Below, piece after piece: positions 55,013 through 64,000 of a stretch of 64,000 bases of DNA; within the stretch, counting starts at the first letter, position 1, and each line of letters opens with the position of its first letter. This DNA comes from Xylogone sp. PMI_703 (Eukaryota > Ascomycota > Leotiomycetes). Under the pieces are notes generated by a model, which did not search any database, was not told the DNA's origin, and saw only the letters and a list, made by a program, of their open reading frames with translations. The DNA lies in the NCBI GenBank assembly GCA_021399445.1, contig JAJTUQ010000005.1, forward strand, positions 3,720,001 to 3,784,000, read 5' to 3'. A program made the position numbers and the translations under genes.

Positions 55013-57286
55013 CTATCTAGCTCGTGTATAATTACCCCTTCGCTGCTCCATTTGTAGGCTCTCTTCCTGACTAGGCAATGGTCCCCTCCTTCTCACACCC
55101 CCGCCCCCATTTGCTTCGGTTGCGGGAAGAGGAGGAGGATTTACACCCGGGATTCCTGGAGGAGGCGGTGGAAATCCAACGGGAAGCTGGAAATTGGGTG
55201 GCAGGAGACCGGGAGGTAGGATTCCAGGAGGGGGAGGGGGAGGGAACTGACCAGTAGCCCCAATAGGCGGAGGGGGAGGAATTCCAGCCTTTTTCATCAA
55301 CTCTGCAATCTTGTTGAAATCTGGAGGATTCGAAGTGTCCATTCCAGGTATTTGGGGAATAGAGCTCGCCGCCGGCAGGGGAAATGGTAGTGGAACCGGA
55401 GCGGGATTTGAAGGCGGTTGCGTAGTTCCCGTGTTGCTTCCATCCTTTCCAAACTGCGGTAGAGGTAGTCCAGGAATTCCAGGAAATGCCGGCATCTTAG
55501 GGGGCATTTTCTGGTCAACAAGTCCTTCCATCTCATCTTCCATCTCTTGCTCCTCTTCTTCTTGCCGTTGACGGCGGCCACCTCGCCTATCCCACGTACC
55601 TTGAGCCTCGGCTGCGGACTCGCCAATATGGTAGCGGTCATTGAAGGTATCTGTGTCACCTGGTCGTGCACGTGTCCAAAACCTCGTCACTCGATCATTG
55701 GAACCCGACGCAAGTATATGACCCAGTGGATGCCAATCCAGTGACCAGATAGCAAAATCATGAGCGTAGGTAATTTTATGTGCTGGGTAAATAGTTTGCG
55801 CAGGTGCAGTTGAAGGATCAGGGCTATCATATGGAGCGATAGAAGAAGCGGTCCCTGGCGGGGTATTTGGCTCGTCGAGGAGATAATGGTATAGAGCACC
55901 ATCAGCACCACCCGTGCTGAGGAGGGAAGAGTGGACTGGATGCCAGGCCAAAGTAGAGATATCTTTCTCGTGGCCCTTAAGGAGACAGATATCGCGCATC
56001 ATCCGTAGGTCAAATACACGGGCCGTTTGATCTCGCGCTGAGGTTGCCAGGCACTGTCCTCTTACTCTCTCAAAGAGAGTCTTCGTGATTGTATTCTTGT
56101 GACCGCGTAGAGTCGTCAAGCAACGGCCAGTTCGGGGGTCCCATAACTTGACAAGATGGTCTTTAGATCCTGACACAATTAATCCCTTTGTAGGGTGCCA
56201 ATCAACAGATTTGGCATCCCATCCATGTCCGTTTAGAGTTAACTCTTCCACACCTCCAGCAAAGTCGAAGATTTTCAACGAAGAATCATCGGAAGCAGTG
56301 GCAAATTTTGAATCATTAGGGCTGAAAGCCAGATCGCGTATCGGGTCATTGTGACCTTGAATGACCTTCACGTTATTAAAATTCGGTTGCCAGTATTTGA
56401 TTAGACCATCGTGGTCAGCTGACAGCAGCCAGTCATCACTATGGGAGTATGACAACGCTCTGATCGCAACATCATGTGCCTGCATAATAGTTTCAAAGTT
56501 AAATCCGGTTCCATTCCACAGAGTAAACTCCCCGCTACTGGAGGCAGTGAGCAGACGTCTTCCCTCAGGGGTCCATCGGACAACATTAACTGGGTGTTTT
56601 ATTTTGTTAAGCGACGAATGCAGATGTTTTGCTGGAACAGAGTCGGCAGGGCGATGTAGCCTTGCCAGCGGCGGCAGCATCTTTAAGTTAAGTCAGTATG
56701 CTGGTAAATTGGTGCCACACCAGGAGTGAGGGCTACAATGAACATACATCTATGATATAGCTTGGACTTGGTCTTTCCGCTTCACCCTGGAAGCCTCCCT
56801 GAAATCTTGGTTTCCTGTTGCGCATCCAGTGCACCATCGTCGAACCATAGTCCGTCACTGGCCCTGTAAAATAGTGCCTATCAGCTTATGTTTCATGATT
56901 ACAACGAACTCCGCTTGCATACAGGTAATCCCGATCTTACATAGGAGAAAGGAATGAGAAAAGTGAGAGTAAAAGGGAAAACGAGAGTTCAGGGTAGCAC
57001 CGAAAAACGGTATCTATGAAAATGGGTGCCATCGTGAAGAAGCAAACCCACTGGATGTTCTTCCAAGGAGCTCTAGATGATGGTGATGTTTATCCAGCCT
57101 TGGTGAAGAGCAAAAGACATAGCTTAAAGAACAATACATAACAATGGAAAGCATAACTAGAAGACGAAATCGCTTACTTCTTCCTCTTCCTCGCACATAT
57201 CCTCCTGCTTCATTCATAGCACCCGCTCCCACACCGGCAGCTGCACCTCCACCAGCACTGGCATACTCGCGCTGTTCATAAGACAT
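55013..57286 (-). CDS. PFS2: Polyadenylation factor PFS2 (WDR33 homolog)
   Basis: WD40 subunit of the cleavage and polyadenylation factor that helps recognise the polyadenylation signal. Three exons (57286-57178, 56863-56748, 56680-55013) give 630 residues. Exon 1 encodes [14 protein letters not shown] and a Gly/Ala-rich start. Exon 2 carries [23 protein letters not shown], the invariant N-terminal motif of Pfs2. Exon 3 begins exactly at a Met codon (MLPPLARL). Seven WD repeats follow, for example [59 protein letters not shown] and [23 protein letters not shown]. The C-terminal 150 residues are Pro/Gly-rich, as in filamentous fungi. The first intron, at about 314 bases, is long for this window. 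Confidence 0.93.
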
Positions 57287-58179
57287 GGTCACCTCGATAT
57301 CATCCTTTGCCGTACGATATCCCGAATTCTGGGAAGGCAAGCAGCAAACCCAGCACCAACAAGCGTCTCTACAACAGTCAAAAAGTTCCTTAGGATGCCT
57401 TGGTCTTTCAAAACCAGCTGGGTTCCAATCCTATGGGAATATCTCTGAGCAGGTCACGTTTTCTCAGACGAACACGGGAATCGCGTCTAGATACCTTGAA
57501 ATAGTCTAGCGCGTTGTTGTGCGGATTTTATATATACCGATGCCGTATCAATCTTAGGTCTTGGCTTTCCCTCATTTTCACATGCAGAGAGATAGCGTGG
57601 GGCTCAATTTTTCCGGCACCGGCTCCCGCCAGCTTGGAATTGGGCGAGATGATTCGCCCAAGCTTAGGTATATCATTTTCTGTTACAGCTAAAGAGGCAT
57701 TTTGTACAGGATACCTGGTGCTGTTGTCGAGCTCGGGGACGCTTGAAGTACCAGTACCTACGATATCATGCTGCACGACATCCGGATACTTCCCTCCAAC
57801 CAAGCCCTAGATGCAACCTCTTCCCAACGCTTCTGCACCATCACTCAACCAGCGGCACGATCCTGGAACACGGGTGCGGATACGGCGAGCCGGATGGTTC
57901 TGCATAAATTTTGAGGGAAAGGTCTGCTCTCCTCTTTACCAAGAGCTTTGCACCGAGTGGCAGCGCCTGCTCGACCAAGCTCGATGACGCGGGTCTTATT
58001 GGTGCTCGGATCCCATCAGCGCCGCGGTCGCTATGCGCTTCGCTCCAGTGAATAATACCTGCTACCACCCTCCCGTGTCTCCAACTGCACCCGAGCAAAA
58101 AAGCTCAAATGGGTGGATTTGCCTCTTGGACTGCAGCACCTCCTGAAAGCTTCATGTCCGCTCTCATTGCTCGTCCCTG
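57287..58179. promoter_or_regulatory. Divergent intergenic region PFS2 / DGAT1
   Basis: About 890 bases between divergent starts. GC-rich around 57850-58170. A minus-strand frame at 57528-57803 has no known features and is left uncalled. Confidence 0.5.
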
Positions 58180-59993
58180 ATGGCCTCAACAGTCAATACC
58201 GCCATTGCGTCTGGCATGGCGCTGGTTGATAACATTGCCATCAAGCGATCCAGCCATGCAGCTTCACATGCAAATGACGATTATTCGACCTCGCCATTGA
58301 ACGGCGCCACACCAGCACCACCATCGTTGGCATCACAACCACAGCTACTACAGCGGAAGCAACGAGATCAACCGCCGCCTTCTCTACCTCAATCCAATTC
58401 ACAGAGGCGACTTGTCAAAAAATACAGACATGTTGCTGCGATACATTCAAAGCCACGAGCTTCCGTGCTTAGCCATGATTCTGAGGCGACTCCTAGTTTT
58501 TTGGGCTTCCGGAACTTGATGGTCATTGTTCTGAGTACGTTGGTCTTCGCCAATCAATCGAAATATTCAGTTTAGAGAATTCTTGTCTGATTGCTAGCTA
58601 TAGTTGTCGGGAATCTTCGGTTGATGATGGAGAATTTCAAGAAGGTTAGTCATAACTACAGGAGCTTCAACCTTCATCATCAACATCAGAATGCTAACTA
58701 CTACGCTGCTTAGTATGGAGTGTTGATCTGCGTCCGCTGCCACGATTATAGGCGTCAAGATATCCTCCTCGGGGCTGCTCTATACTTCATCATTCCCTGC
58801 CATCTCTTTGTCGCATTCGTCATTGAATTGGCCGCAGCGCAGCGAGCCCTGACAAACAAGAAGCGTGATGGAACAATGACTCCAACCGAGGACGAGAGAA
58901 AGAGGTTCCAGTCTGCGTGGAAGCTCATAGCTTGGCTGCACGGCATAAACGCAACATTGTGTCTATTAGTGACATCTTTTATCGTTTACTTCTACATCCA
59001 CCACCCCCTGATTGGTACTCTCAGTGAGCTGCATGCCGTGATAGTCTGGCTCAAGACCGCTTCCTACGCCTTTACCAACCGGGACCTGCGACATGCCTAT
59101 CTTCACCCATCTAGGCGGGAAGAAGATGCGCTTCCAGAGATCTACAGCCAATGTCCATATCCGCAGAACGTCACGCTTGCTAATCTCACCTATTTTTGGT
59201 GGGCTCCAACTCTGGTGTATCAGCCAGTGTACCCCAGAACAACAAAGATCCGATGGGTTTTCGTCGCCAAGAGAATGGGCGAGGTCTTCGGTCTGAGTGC
59301 ATTCATGTGGATAGCAAGTGCACAATATGCTGCACCTTTGCTGCGAAACTCGGTAGATAAGATGGCTTCTTTTGATCTACCCGCCATTCTAGAACGACTC
59401 ATGAAACTTTCAACCATATCTCTGGTAGTCTGGCTTGCTGGTTTCTTCGCACTATTTCAGTCCTTCTTGAATGCCTTGGCAGAGGTTATGAAATTTGCAG
59501 ATCGAGAATTTTATACCGATTGGTGGAATAGTCCTAGCGTCGGAACATACTGGAGAACTTGGAACAAGCCAGTATACCAGTTCATGAAACGGCATGTTTA
59601 CTCTCCACTGCTTGGGAGAGGATGGCACCCAGGAGCGGCAAGTATTGCTGTATTTTTCTTCTCCGGCGTATTGCATGAGCTGCTTGTCGGTGTACCGACA
59701 CATAATATCATTGGTAAGTGGTGGAAATATCTCTTATTTTACTTCTTCCAATAATTCAAGAAACCTGCTTATTTAATATAGGCGTGGCATTCATTGGCAT
59801 GGTGGCCCAATTACCCCTTATTGCGATCACTGCTCCCCTAGAAAAAATGAGTGGGATAAATGGAAGGATTATTGGGAACTGCATATTTTGGGTCTCTTTT
59901 ACCCTTATTGGGCAACCTCTTGCAGCACTGTTGTACTTCTTCGCTTGGCAGGCGAAGTATGGGAGCGTGAGCAAGACTCATATAAAACAGTGA
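58180..59993 (+). CDS. Diacylglycerol O-acyltransferase type 1 (MBOAT family)
   Basis: ER multi-spanning enzyme that esterifies diacylglycerol with acyl-CoA to make triacylglycerol for lipid droplets. Four exons (58180-58534, 58598-58644, 58714-59713, 59782-59993) give 537 residues. The cytosolic N-terminus is disordered, ending KKYRHVAAIHSKPRASVLSHD. The first membrane helix FRNLMVIVL is followed by VVGNLRLMMENFKKYGVLI, a DGAT1 signature. Many hydrophobic helices follow; the region FYTDWWNSPSVGTYWRTWN is the conserved FYxDWWN motif. The MBOAT catalytic His lies in SGVLHELLVGVPTHNI, with PLLGRG before it. A sterol O-acyltransferase is possible, but the FYxDWWN context and the N-terminal motif favour DGAT1. 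Confidence 0.9.
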
Positions 59994-60124
59994 GCTGCGC
60001 ATGAATGGTTATTTAGCAACCCCTTTCAGTAAGTTTTGCATTTGTCTTCCGAACACGAACAAATTCGAGGGATGCAGCTGGTTGAAGTAATTGCTACCAG
60101 ATTTCCTATACATAAAAATGGCCG

Positions 60125-61060
60125 TCATGAGATCATTGGTATTCCAACAACAGTTCTATCTCTGTACTTAACATATTCGTCCCCAAAGAAATGAATAAGT
60201 AATTCTTCCTCTCCTTTGATTCTTCTAGAAAAGAACCTCCACAAGACAGTAGTATACGCCAAAAAGCAAACCGGGTTTCCCAAAACCAACTGTGTCCCCA
60301 ATCCCCACCAGAAAAATCCAAAGTATGAAGGATGCCGCAGATAATGGTATATACCTGTCGTTACGAGTTTGTGTGTCTGTGCTTTTCGACGCTGCACTAT
60401 ATGATTGAAGTTTGAGCCCGCTTGGATCATAGCAATAGAGCGGATAGACTGGCCTAGAACTACGAGAAACAGGCCGAGTAGGAGAAGGAGCCTGGAGAGT
60501 GATGGTGGAAGCCAGGCTCTGTTAGGGAAGAGGGCATTTGTAATAATGCATTCAAGCGTTGCAGTTGTATGTGCAGCCGTGTATGCGTGGCCATTGGTTG
60601 AGAAGAGAAAAGAGGATACTTTGGCTGCATTGGTATTGTAGCGTGCCGTGGTCCAGAATTCAAGAAAGTGGAAAGCGCAGAGAGCCGCTAGGAAAAACGG
60701 TGGTCGCCAGAGAGGAGATCCAGTGATGCACAGTATAGCGATGCTCACGATCATAGAGGTGCTAAATACCATCCCCAGTGACAGTGATCTTACAGCGATG
60801 CCGGACAGAGATTTGGGCTGGCCGGGAAAGAATTGCTTCTCGTAGACATCCAGTGCTGCTCCAACCGAAATGCTTTCCGGAGTCCTACTGGCATCGCGAT
60901 TAGGAGTAGCAGGAGGAGGCACTCCCAAGCCGCCGTTATTCATAATTTGTCCAAATACAGTTGGTCGCATGGAAGCACCTTGATTCCTGTTCTGAACCTC
61001 CGAAGCAGTGTCTGGTTGGCTGGTATGCATGCTCTCGGAATTGTTGGAGATCGAAGCCAT
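60125..61060 (-). CDS. STE14: Isoprenylcysteine carboxyl methyltransferase
   Basis: ER membrane enzyme that methylates the C-terminal prenylcysteine of CaaX proteins such as Ras and a-factor-type pheromones, using S-adenosylmethionine. Intronless, 311 residues. A disordered N-terminus of about 85 residues precedes several membrane helices (SLSLGMVFSTSMIVSIAILC, PPFFLAALCAFHFLEFWTT). The YNTNAAKVSSFLFSTNG region, NFNHIVQRRKAQTHKLVTTG and GIYHYLRHPSYFGFFWWGLG form the SAM-binding and catalytic core; the RHPSY and the final EEELLIHFFGDEYVKYRDRTVVGIP are family hallmarks. The gene is divergent from the acetyltransferase. Confidence 0.95.
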   Translation of the reverse strand: MASISNNSESMHTSQPDTASEVQNRNQGASMRPTVFGQIMNNGGLGVPPPATPNRDASRTPESISVGAALDVYEKQFFPGQPKSLSGIAVRSLSLGMVFSTSMIVSIAILCITGSPLWRPPFFLAALCAFHFLEFWTTARYNTNAAKVSSFLFSTNGHAYTAAHTTATLECIITNALFPNRAWLPPSLSRLLLLLGLFLVVLGQSIRSIAMIQAGSNFNHIVQRRKAQTHKLVTTGIYHYLRHPSYFGFFWWGLGTQLVLGNPVCFLAYTTVLWRFFSRRIKGEEELLIHFFGDEYVKYRDRTVVGIPMIS

Positions 61061-61494
61061 GGTGGACTTGCTATGGGATACTTAAAGCATGGTAAATTGT
61101 TAGGGCTAACTCACACCCAGTAGTGCAAGCCCTATACTTGATTGTGATTCAATACTGCACGGAGAGTATTGTTGGTAAGGTTGACAAAGAAAATTGGAGT
61201 CATGAGCAGCAATTACGCATGCTTGGTATGGCAGAATTAAAAGAGGCTAATACAAACCGGGTTTACCGCCTCTGTCCTCTAACAAAGAACAAAAACGCCG
61301 AGGCAGTTACATGAGACCAATAACTATTAGCTGGCTGGATATAATTTAGCTTTGATATGTCAACGTATCTTCGGCTGCCTCAACATCACCAAGTAATATA
61401 CAGTACCATCACCATTAAACTGCCTCTCTAGCTAATATTATACTCGCATTACAAAAAGAGTCAAGCAAGCATAAGAATTTGCTAATATTCCAAT
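61061..61494. promoter_or_regulatory. Divergent intergenic region STE14 / acetyltransferase
   Basis: About 430 AT-rich bases between the two divergent start codons; no gene visible. Confidence 0.5.
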
Positions 61495-62429
61495 ATGGCG
61501 CCCACCGTCGACGAGGTAGATAATGAGGCTCGTATGCTCCGAGGCGAACTCTATTATGCCTTTACGCCCAATCTCGCTGCAAGGAGGGAGCGATCCCATA
61601 ACGCCTATCGCAAATTTAATGCGAATGCTGGAGCATCCCGGAGAGTACTGGTAGAACTCTGGAACGAGTAAGATCTATCCTGCAATTGACCCTATCCGTT
61701 TGCATATCCCATTCCGTACAGATTCCAATTTGGTCTCCAACTTGGTCTCTCCATTTCCTTGCTCAAACAGGTCACGAAACAGTCTTTATTCAAGACAAGA
61801 ATCATTGGCTTTGTTATCCGCCAACTCATGACTATACACCACCTATTTCTTATAATTCGCCTCATCTGACAACAGACCAGGGTAGTTAACGACCAAAGTC
61901 CATTACCCCCACCAGCAGCCACAGAAGAAGAAGATTCCCTTCTGTTGGAAGACTACCCCTATATCGAGGGCCCCATATATGTTGACTATGGATACAACAT
62001 CAGGTATGAGAATCTTCTGCTTTCGAGGCAGCGAGTACTTACTACTCCGGATCAAGCTTGGGTAAAGGTGTTTTCGTCAATTTCAACGCCACATTCATAG
62101 ACACTTGTTTAATTACAATTGGCGCCCGGACTCTCGTAGGACCCAACTGCTCCTTCTATTCTGGCACACATCCTCTGGATCCATTTTTGAGAAACGGAAT
62201 AAAAGGTCCTGAATCCGGACGCCCAATCACTATCGGAGAAGATTGCTGGATTGGTGGCAACGCCATTATCCTTCCAGGGGTAACTATCGGCCGAGGCGTC
62301 ACTGTAGGTGCTGGCAGCGTGGTGACTAAAGACGTCCCTGACTTTCATTGTGTGGCCGGGAACCCCGCTAGGATAATCAGGAAGATTGAAGTTAATTCTC
62401 CTGATCCTCGAATAGGCGCTGCTAGCTAA
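61495..62429 (+). CDS. Hexapeptide-repeat O-acetyltransferase (maltose/galactoside type)
   Basis: Acetyl-CoA-dependent transferase of the NodL/LacA/Maa group, acetylating a sugar or nonribosomal acceptor; substrate unknown. Three exons (61495-61667, 61881-62003, 62057-62429) give 222 residues. The N-terminal Maa domain is clear: EARMLRGELYYAFTPNLAARRERSHNAYRKFN. Then PIYVDYGYNI leads into the left-handed beta helix: LGKGVFVNFNATFIDTC, IGARTLVGPNCSFYSGTHP (catalytic His) and IGEDCWIGGNAIILPGVTIG, with VTVGAGSVVTKDVPDFHCVAGNPARIIRKI closing. The first intron is long (213 bases) and contains an open frame that is not coding. Such genes have bacterial relatives; transfer long ago is possible, but the introns show it is now a eukaryotic gene. 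Confidence 0.9.
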
Positions 62430-62525
62430 GCAAGAGGTCTGACGGTCATAGAGACTTGTTTTCTTGATCCGCTGGGGATATAGGCCTTGTAACATGCGTA
62501 CTGCGGATTCGCATGAAGTACAAAC

Positions 62526-63063
62526 TCATAGGCCACCCTGAATAGAGAAAGATGATAGAATCAGCACTACGACATTTATCCATGCCCAGGCGAATGGAAT
62601 CCATGTTGACATCTTAAAGTATCCCGCATTGTAGACAGCCCCGAGACTAGAAGTATATTAGTTCCGATATCGAAGCTTTGGAAGTATTACCCACATCCAA
62701 CCGACAATACTCCCAGCAAGCAATGCCTCTACACCTCCAATGAACGCGTAGAGCAACGGTATTCCCCAAGCGTATTTCCAAGCCGACTTGCCTTTGCCCA
62801 GCTGCATAAGAACCGCAAACCCGGCCACGGCGAGGTGGGTGGCGGCAAAAAGTATCAGTGTCCAAAGAAGAGTATAGCGCCAGATATCGTACGGAAAATA
62901 TAGATAGTTTGCTACGCCAACTCTCGCCTTGTATGGCCAATATAGTGATGGAAAAGGAGGGGTCGCATAACCCGGAGGCACCAAATTATGCACCCGCGCG
63001 CTGGTGGAATGAGCAAAAATCCGGCCTTTTGTTGAGGGGAACAACTTACTGTGGGATAGACAT
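62526..63063 (-). CDS. TMEM170-like integral membrane protein
   Basis: Small multi-pass membrane protein; animal TMEM170 affects ER and nuclear envelope shape. Three exons (63063-63050, 63000-62695, 62646-62526) give 146 residues. The first exon is only 14 bases (MSIPH start). Exon 2 reads ARVHNLVPPGYATPPFPSLYW, then the core YDIWRYTLLWTLILFAATHL, GFAVLMQLGKGKSAWKY and VEALLAGSIVGW. The last exon supplies LGAVYNAGYFKMSTWIPFAW and a final hydrophobic helix ending SIQGGL. Three or four membrane spans are expected. The second donor is GTGGGT, chosen because it preserves the LGAVY motif typical of the family. The call rests on motif resemblance. Confidence 0.8.
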
Positions 63064-63874
63064 TGCAATTTCGCATAACAGTCTCGAGTGACAAGAGTCT
63101 GTCTGCCCTCCGGCCTCGTAGGTACTCTTCCGCGTTGCTTGTTGAAACTACAATCGCGACTGGAAGTTACGTATAGAGAGACACAGGGTGAGCTTAAGCG
63201 ATTAGGCGCTCAGAGCTCGCCGAAGCTCCGTCTACTTGCCACTAGCACGGACTTACAGGACCTCGGCATATCACCACAGTAAAGTATCGTCAGGTTGATG
63301 GTGTATAAACAGTCTTCCTACAACCCTCATTTTACTATCATAAAGAATTGTCCGTTTCCACCAAAAGATTAGAATATAAGTATTAATAATGCCAAATATG
63401 TAAACCAAAAAAATTCCATCATATCAGAGAGATATTTAAAAAAAGAGAGATCTGAGTGACAAAAGAGTTCGGACTTCCACAGCCGATCCGCTGGGCTGCC
63501 GCCTACATCTCTGCTAATATCAGTATTCACTTCACCCATTAGACTTCGCGAACACGAGCTTGTCCTGGCCGTTACATTATACCATAACGGCGCTGCTCTG
63601 TGTTATACTGTACTTTCTTATTTAGGCCTATATAGAACGGTTTGGGAAAGTGGAAGGTCGCTAGGTCGAGGGCTACTTCCCCTTTTGGAGATACGAGATA
63701 GAACCATAACGACAGGGATGCTGGATTTGCTACTAAAAAAGATATAACCTTGAATACTCAATTAACAGAAAATCCATACTATAAAGCTACATCATACTAT
63801 TATGAAGCTACATAACCAGACCAATACTGCAAGGTATCCATTGGCCACAATCCTCCCTGGCTGAAATATCTGCT
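63064..63874. other. Upstream of TMEM170-like gene and 3' flank of DDR48-like gene
   Basis: About 800 AT-rich bases; no convincing coding exon or RNA gene. Confidence 0.5.
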
Positions 63875-64000
63875 CTAGTAGTTGTTATTTCCAGAGCCGT
63901 AGCTGTCATTATTACCGGAACCATAGCTGTCATTTCCAGAGCGGGAGTTGTCGCCATCACCTCTTCGGTTGCCCGAGCCGTAGCTATCATTTCCGGAACC
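63875..64000 (-). CDS. DDR48-like Asn/Ser/Tyr/Gly repeat protein, C-terminus only
   Basis: The last 41 codons of a gene that starts beyond the window, ending at TAG 63877-63875. They consist of imperfect repeats of GSGNDSYGSGN, with a variant RRGDGDNSRSGNDSYGSGN, and end GSGNNNY. This resembles the SYGSSNNDD-type repeats of yeast DDR48 and fungal homologues, which are abundant stress-induced proteins with a proposed ATPase role. The encoded DNA is itself a tandem repeat, so copy number may vary between strains. The remainder of the gene is not visible. Confidence 0.65.
   Translation of the reverse strand, partial: GSGNDSYGSGNRRGDGDNSRSGNDSYGSGNNDSYGSGNNNY

Noticed and set aside
61686..61889. 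Open frame inside the acetyltransferase first intron
   Set aside because: Splicing 61668-61880 joins conserved blocks in phase; the intronic frame has no protein features.
1..64000. CRISPR arrays, prokaryotic operons, phage or plasmid modules
   Set aside because: Spliced genes, intron-bearing tRNAs and eukaryotic families show nuclear fungal DNA; no direct-repeat/spacer arrays were seen.

Overview
The window is nuclear DNA of a filamentous ascomycete (Pezizomycotina). Genes are dense and lie on both strands. Most have short introns of about 45-110 bases with GTRNGT-like donors and CTAAC/CTGAC-like branch sites. tRNA genes carry introns, and the proteins are typical of this group: a BUD4 anillin-like protein, an AVO1/SIN1 TORC2 subunit, a Zn2Cys6 regulator, a DUF3517-type giant deubiquitinase, an ECM15/UPF0045 protein and a DDR48-like repeat protein. 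I cannot name the species; Leotiomycetes is a guess only.

Layout. 1-1362: 3' part of a Zn2Cys6 transcription factor (-). 1760-2743: endonuclease/exonuclease/phosphatase-fold protein (-). 3251-4597: single-pass membrane protein of unknown role (+). 4900-5599: ECM15-like thiamine-binding-fold protein (-). 6207-6293: tRNA-Val (-). 6812-9049: coronin (+). 9805-11887: CTP synthase (-). 12114-12218: tRNA-Asp (+). 12.2-17.8 kb is gene-poor; it holds a decayed or unannotated coding region (-) and a lone secondary-metabolism-type acyltransferase (14107-15650, +). 17812-22474: BUD4 (+). 23558-24490: POP3 (-). 25360-33644: a 2536-residue ubiquitin hydrolase in 12 exons (+).

34442-35659: conserved-looking unknown (-). 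37505-40037: AVO1/SIN1 (-). 40728-41963: PRCC-like (+). 42438-44125: PKA catalytic subunit (-). 45420-46439: NFKBIL1-like J-domain protein (-), divergent from 46713-47912 NSRP1/CCDC55-like (+). 48056-48600: a gene remnant with several in-frame stops (-). 48833-49191: TIM13 (-). 49640-50844: L-type lectin (+). 51235-52842: ZIP transporter (-). 53557-54609: endonuclease G NUC1 (+). 55013-57286: PFS2 (-). 58180-59993: DGAT1-type MBOAT acyltransferase (+). 60125-61060: STE14 (-). 61495-62429: hexapeptide O-acetyltransferase (+). 62526-63063: TMEM170-like membrane protein (-). 63875-64000: C-terminus of a DDR48-like protein (-).

Most of the window is housekeeping: cytoskeleton and septation (coronin, BUD4), RNA processing (POP3, PFS2, PRCC, NSRP1, NFKBIL1-like), signalling (PKA, AVO1, STE14), lipid and nucleotide metabolism (DGAT1, CTP synthase) and mitochondria (TIM13, NUC1). 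The genes are not an operon or a metabolic cluster. Many neighbours are divergent and may share promoters. Exon models were built by hand from frame, splice signals and family resemblance. Where exon lengths are given, phases sum to whole codons, but no transcript evidence was available. The least expected content is the two degraded coding stretches (about 12.6-13.4 kb and 48.06-48.6 kb).
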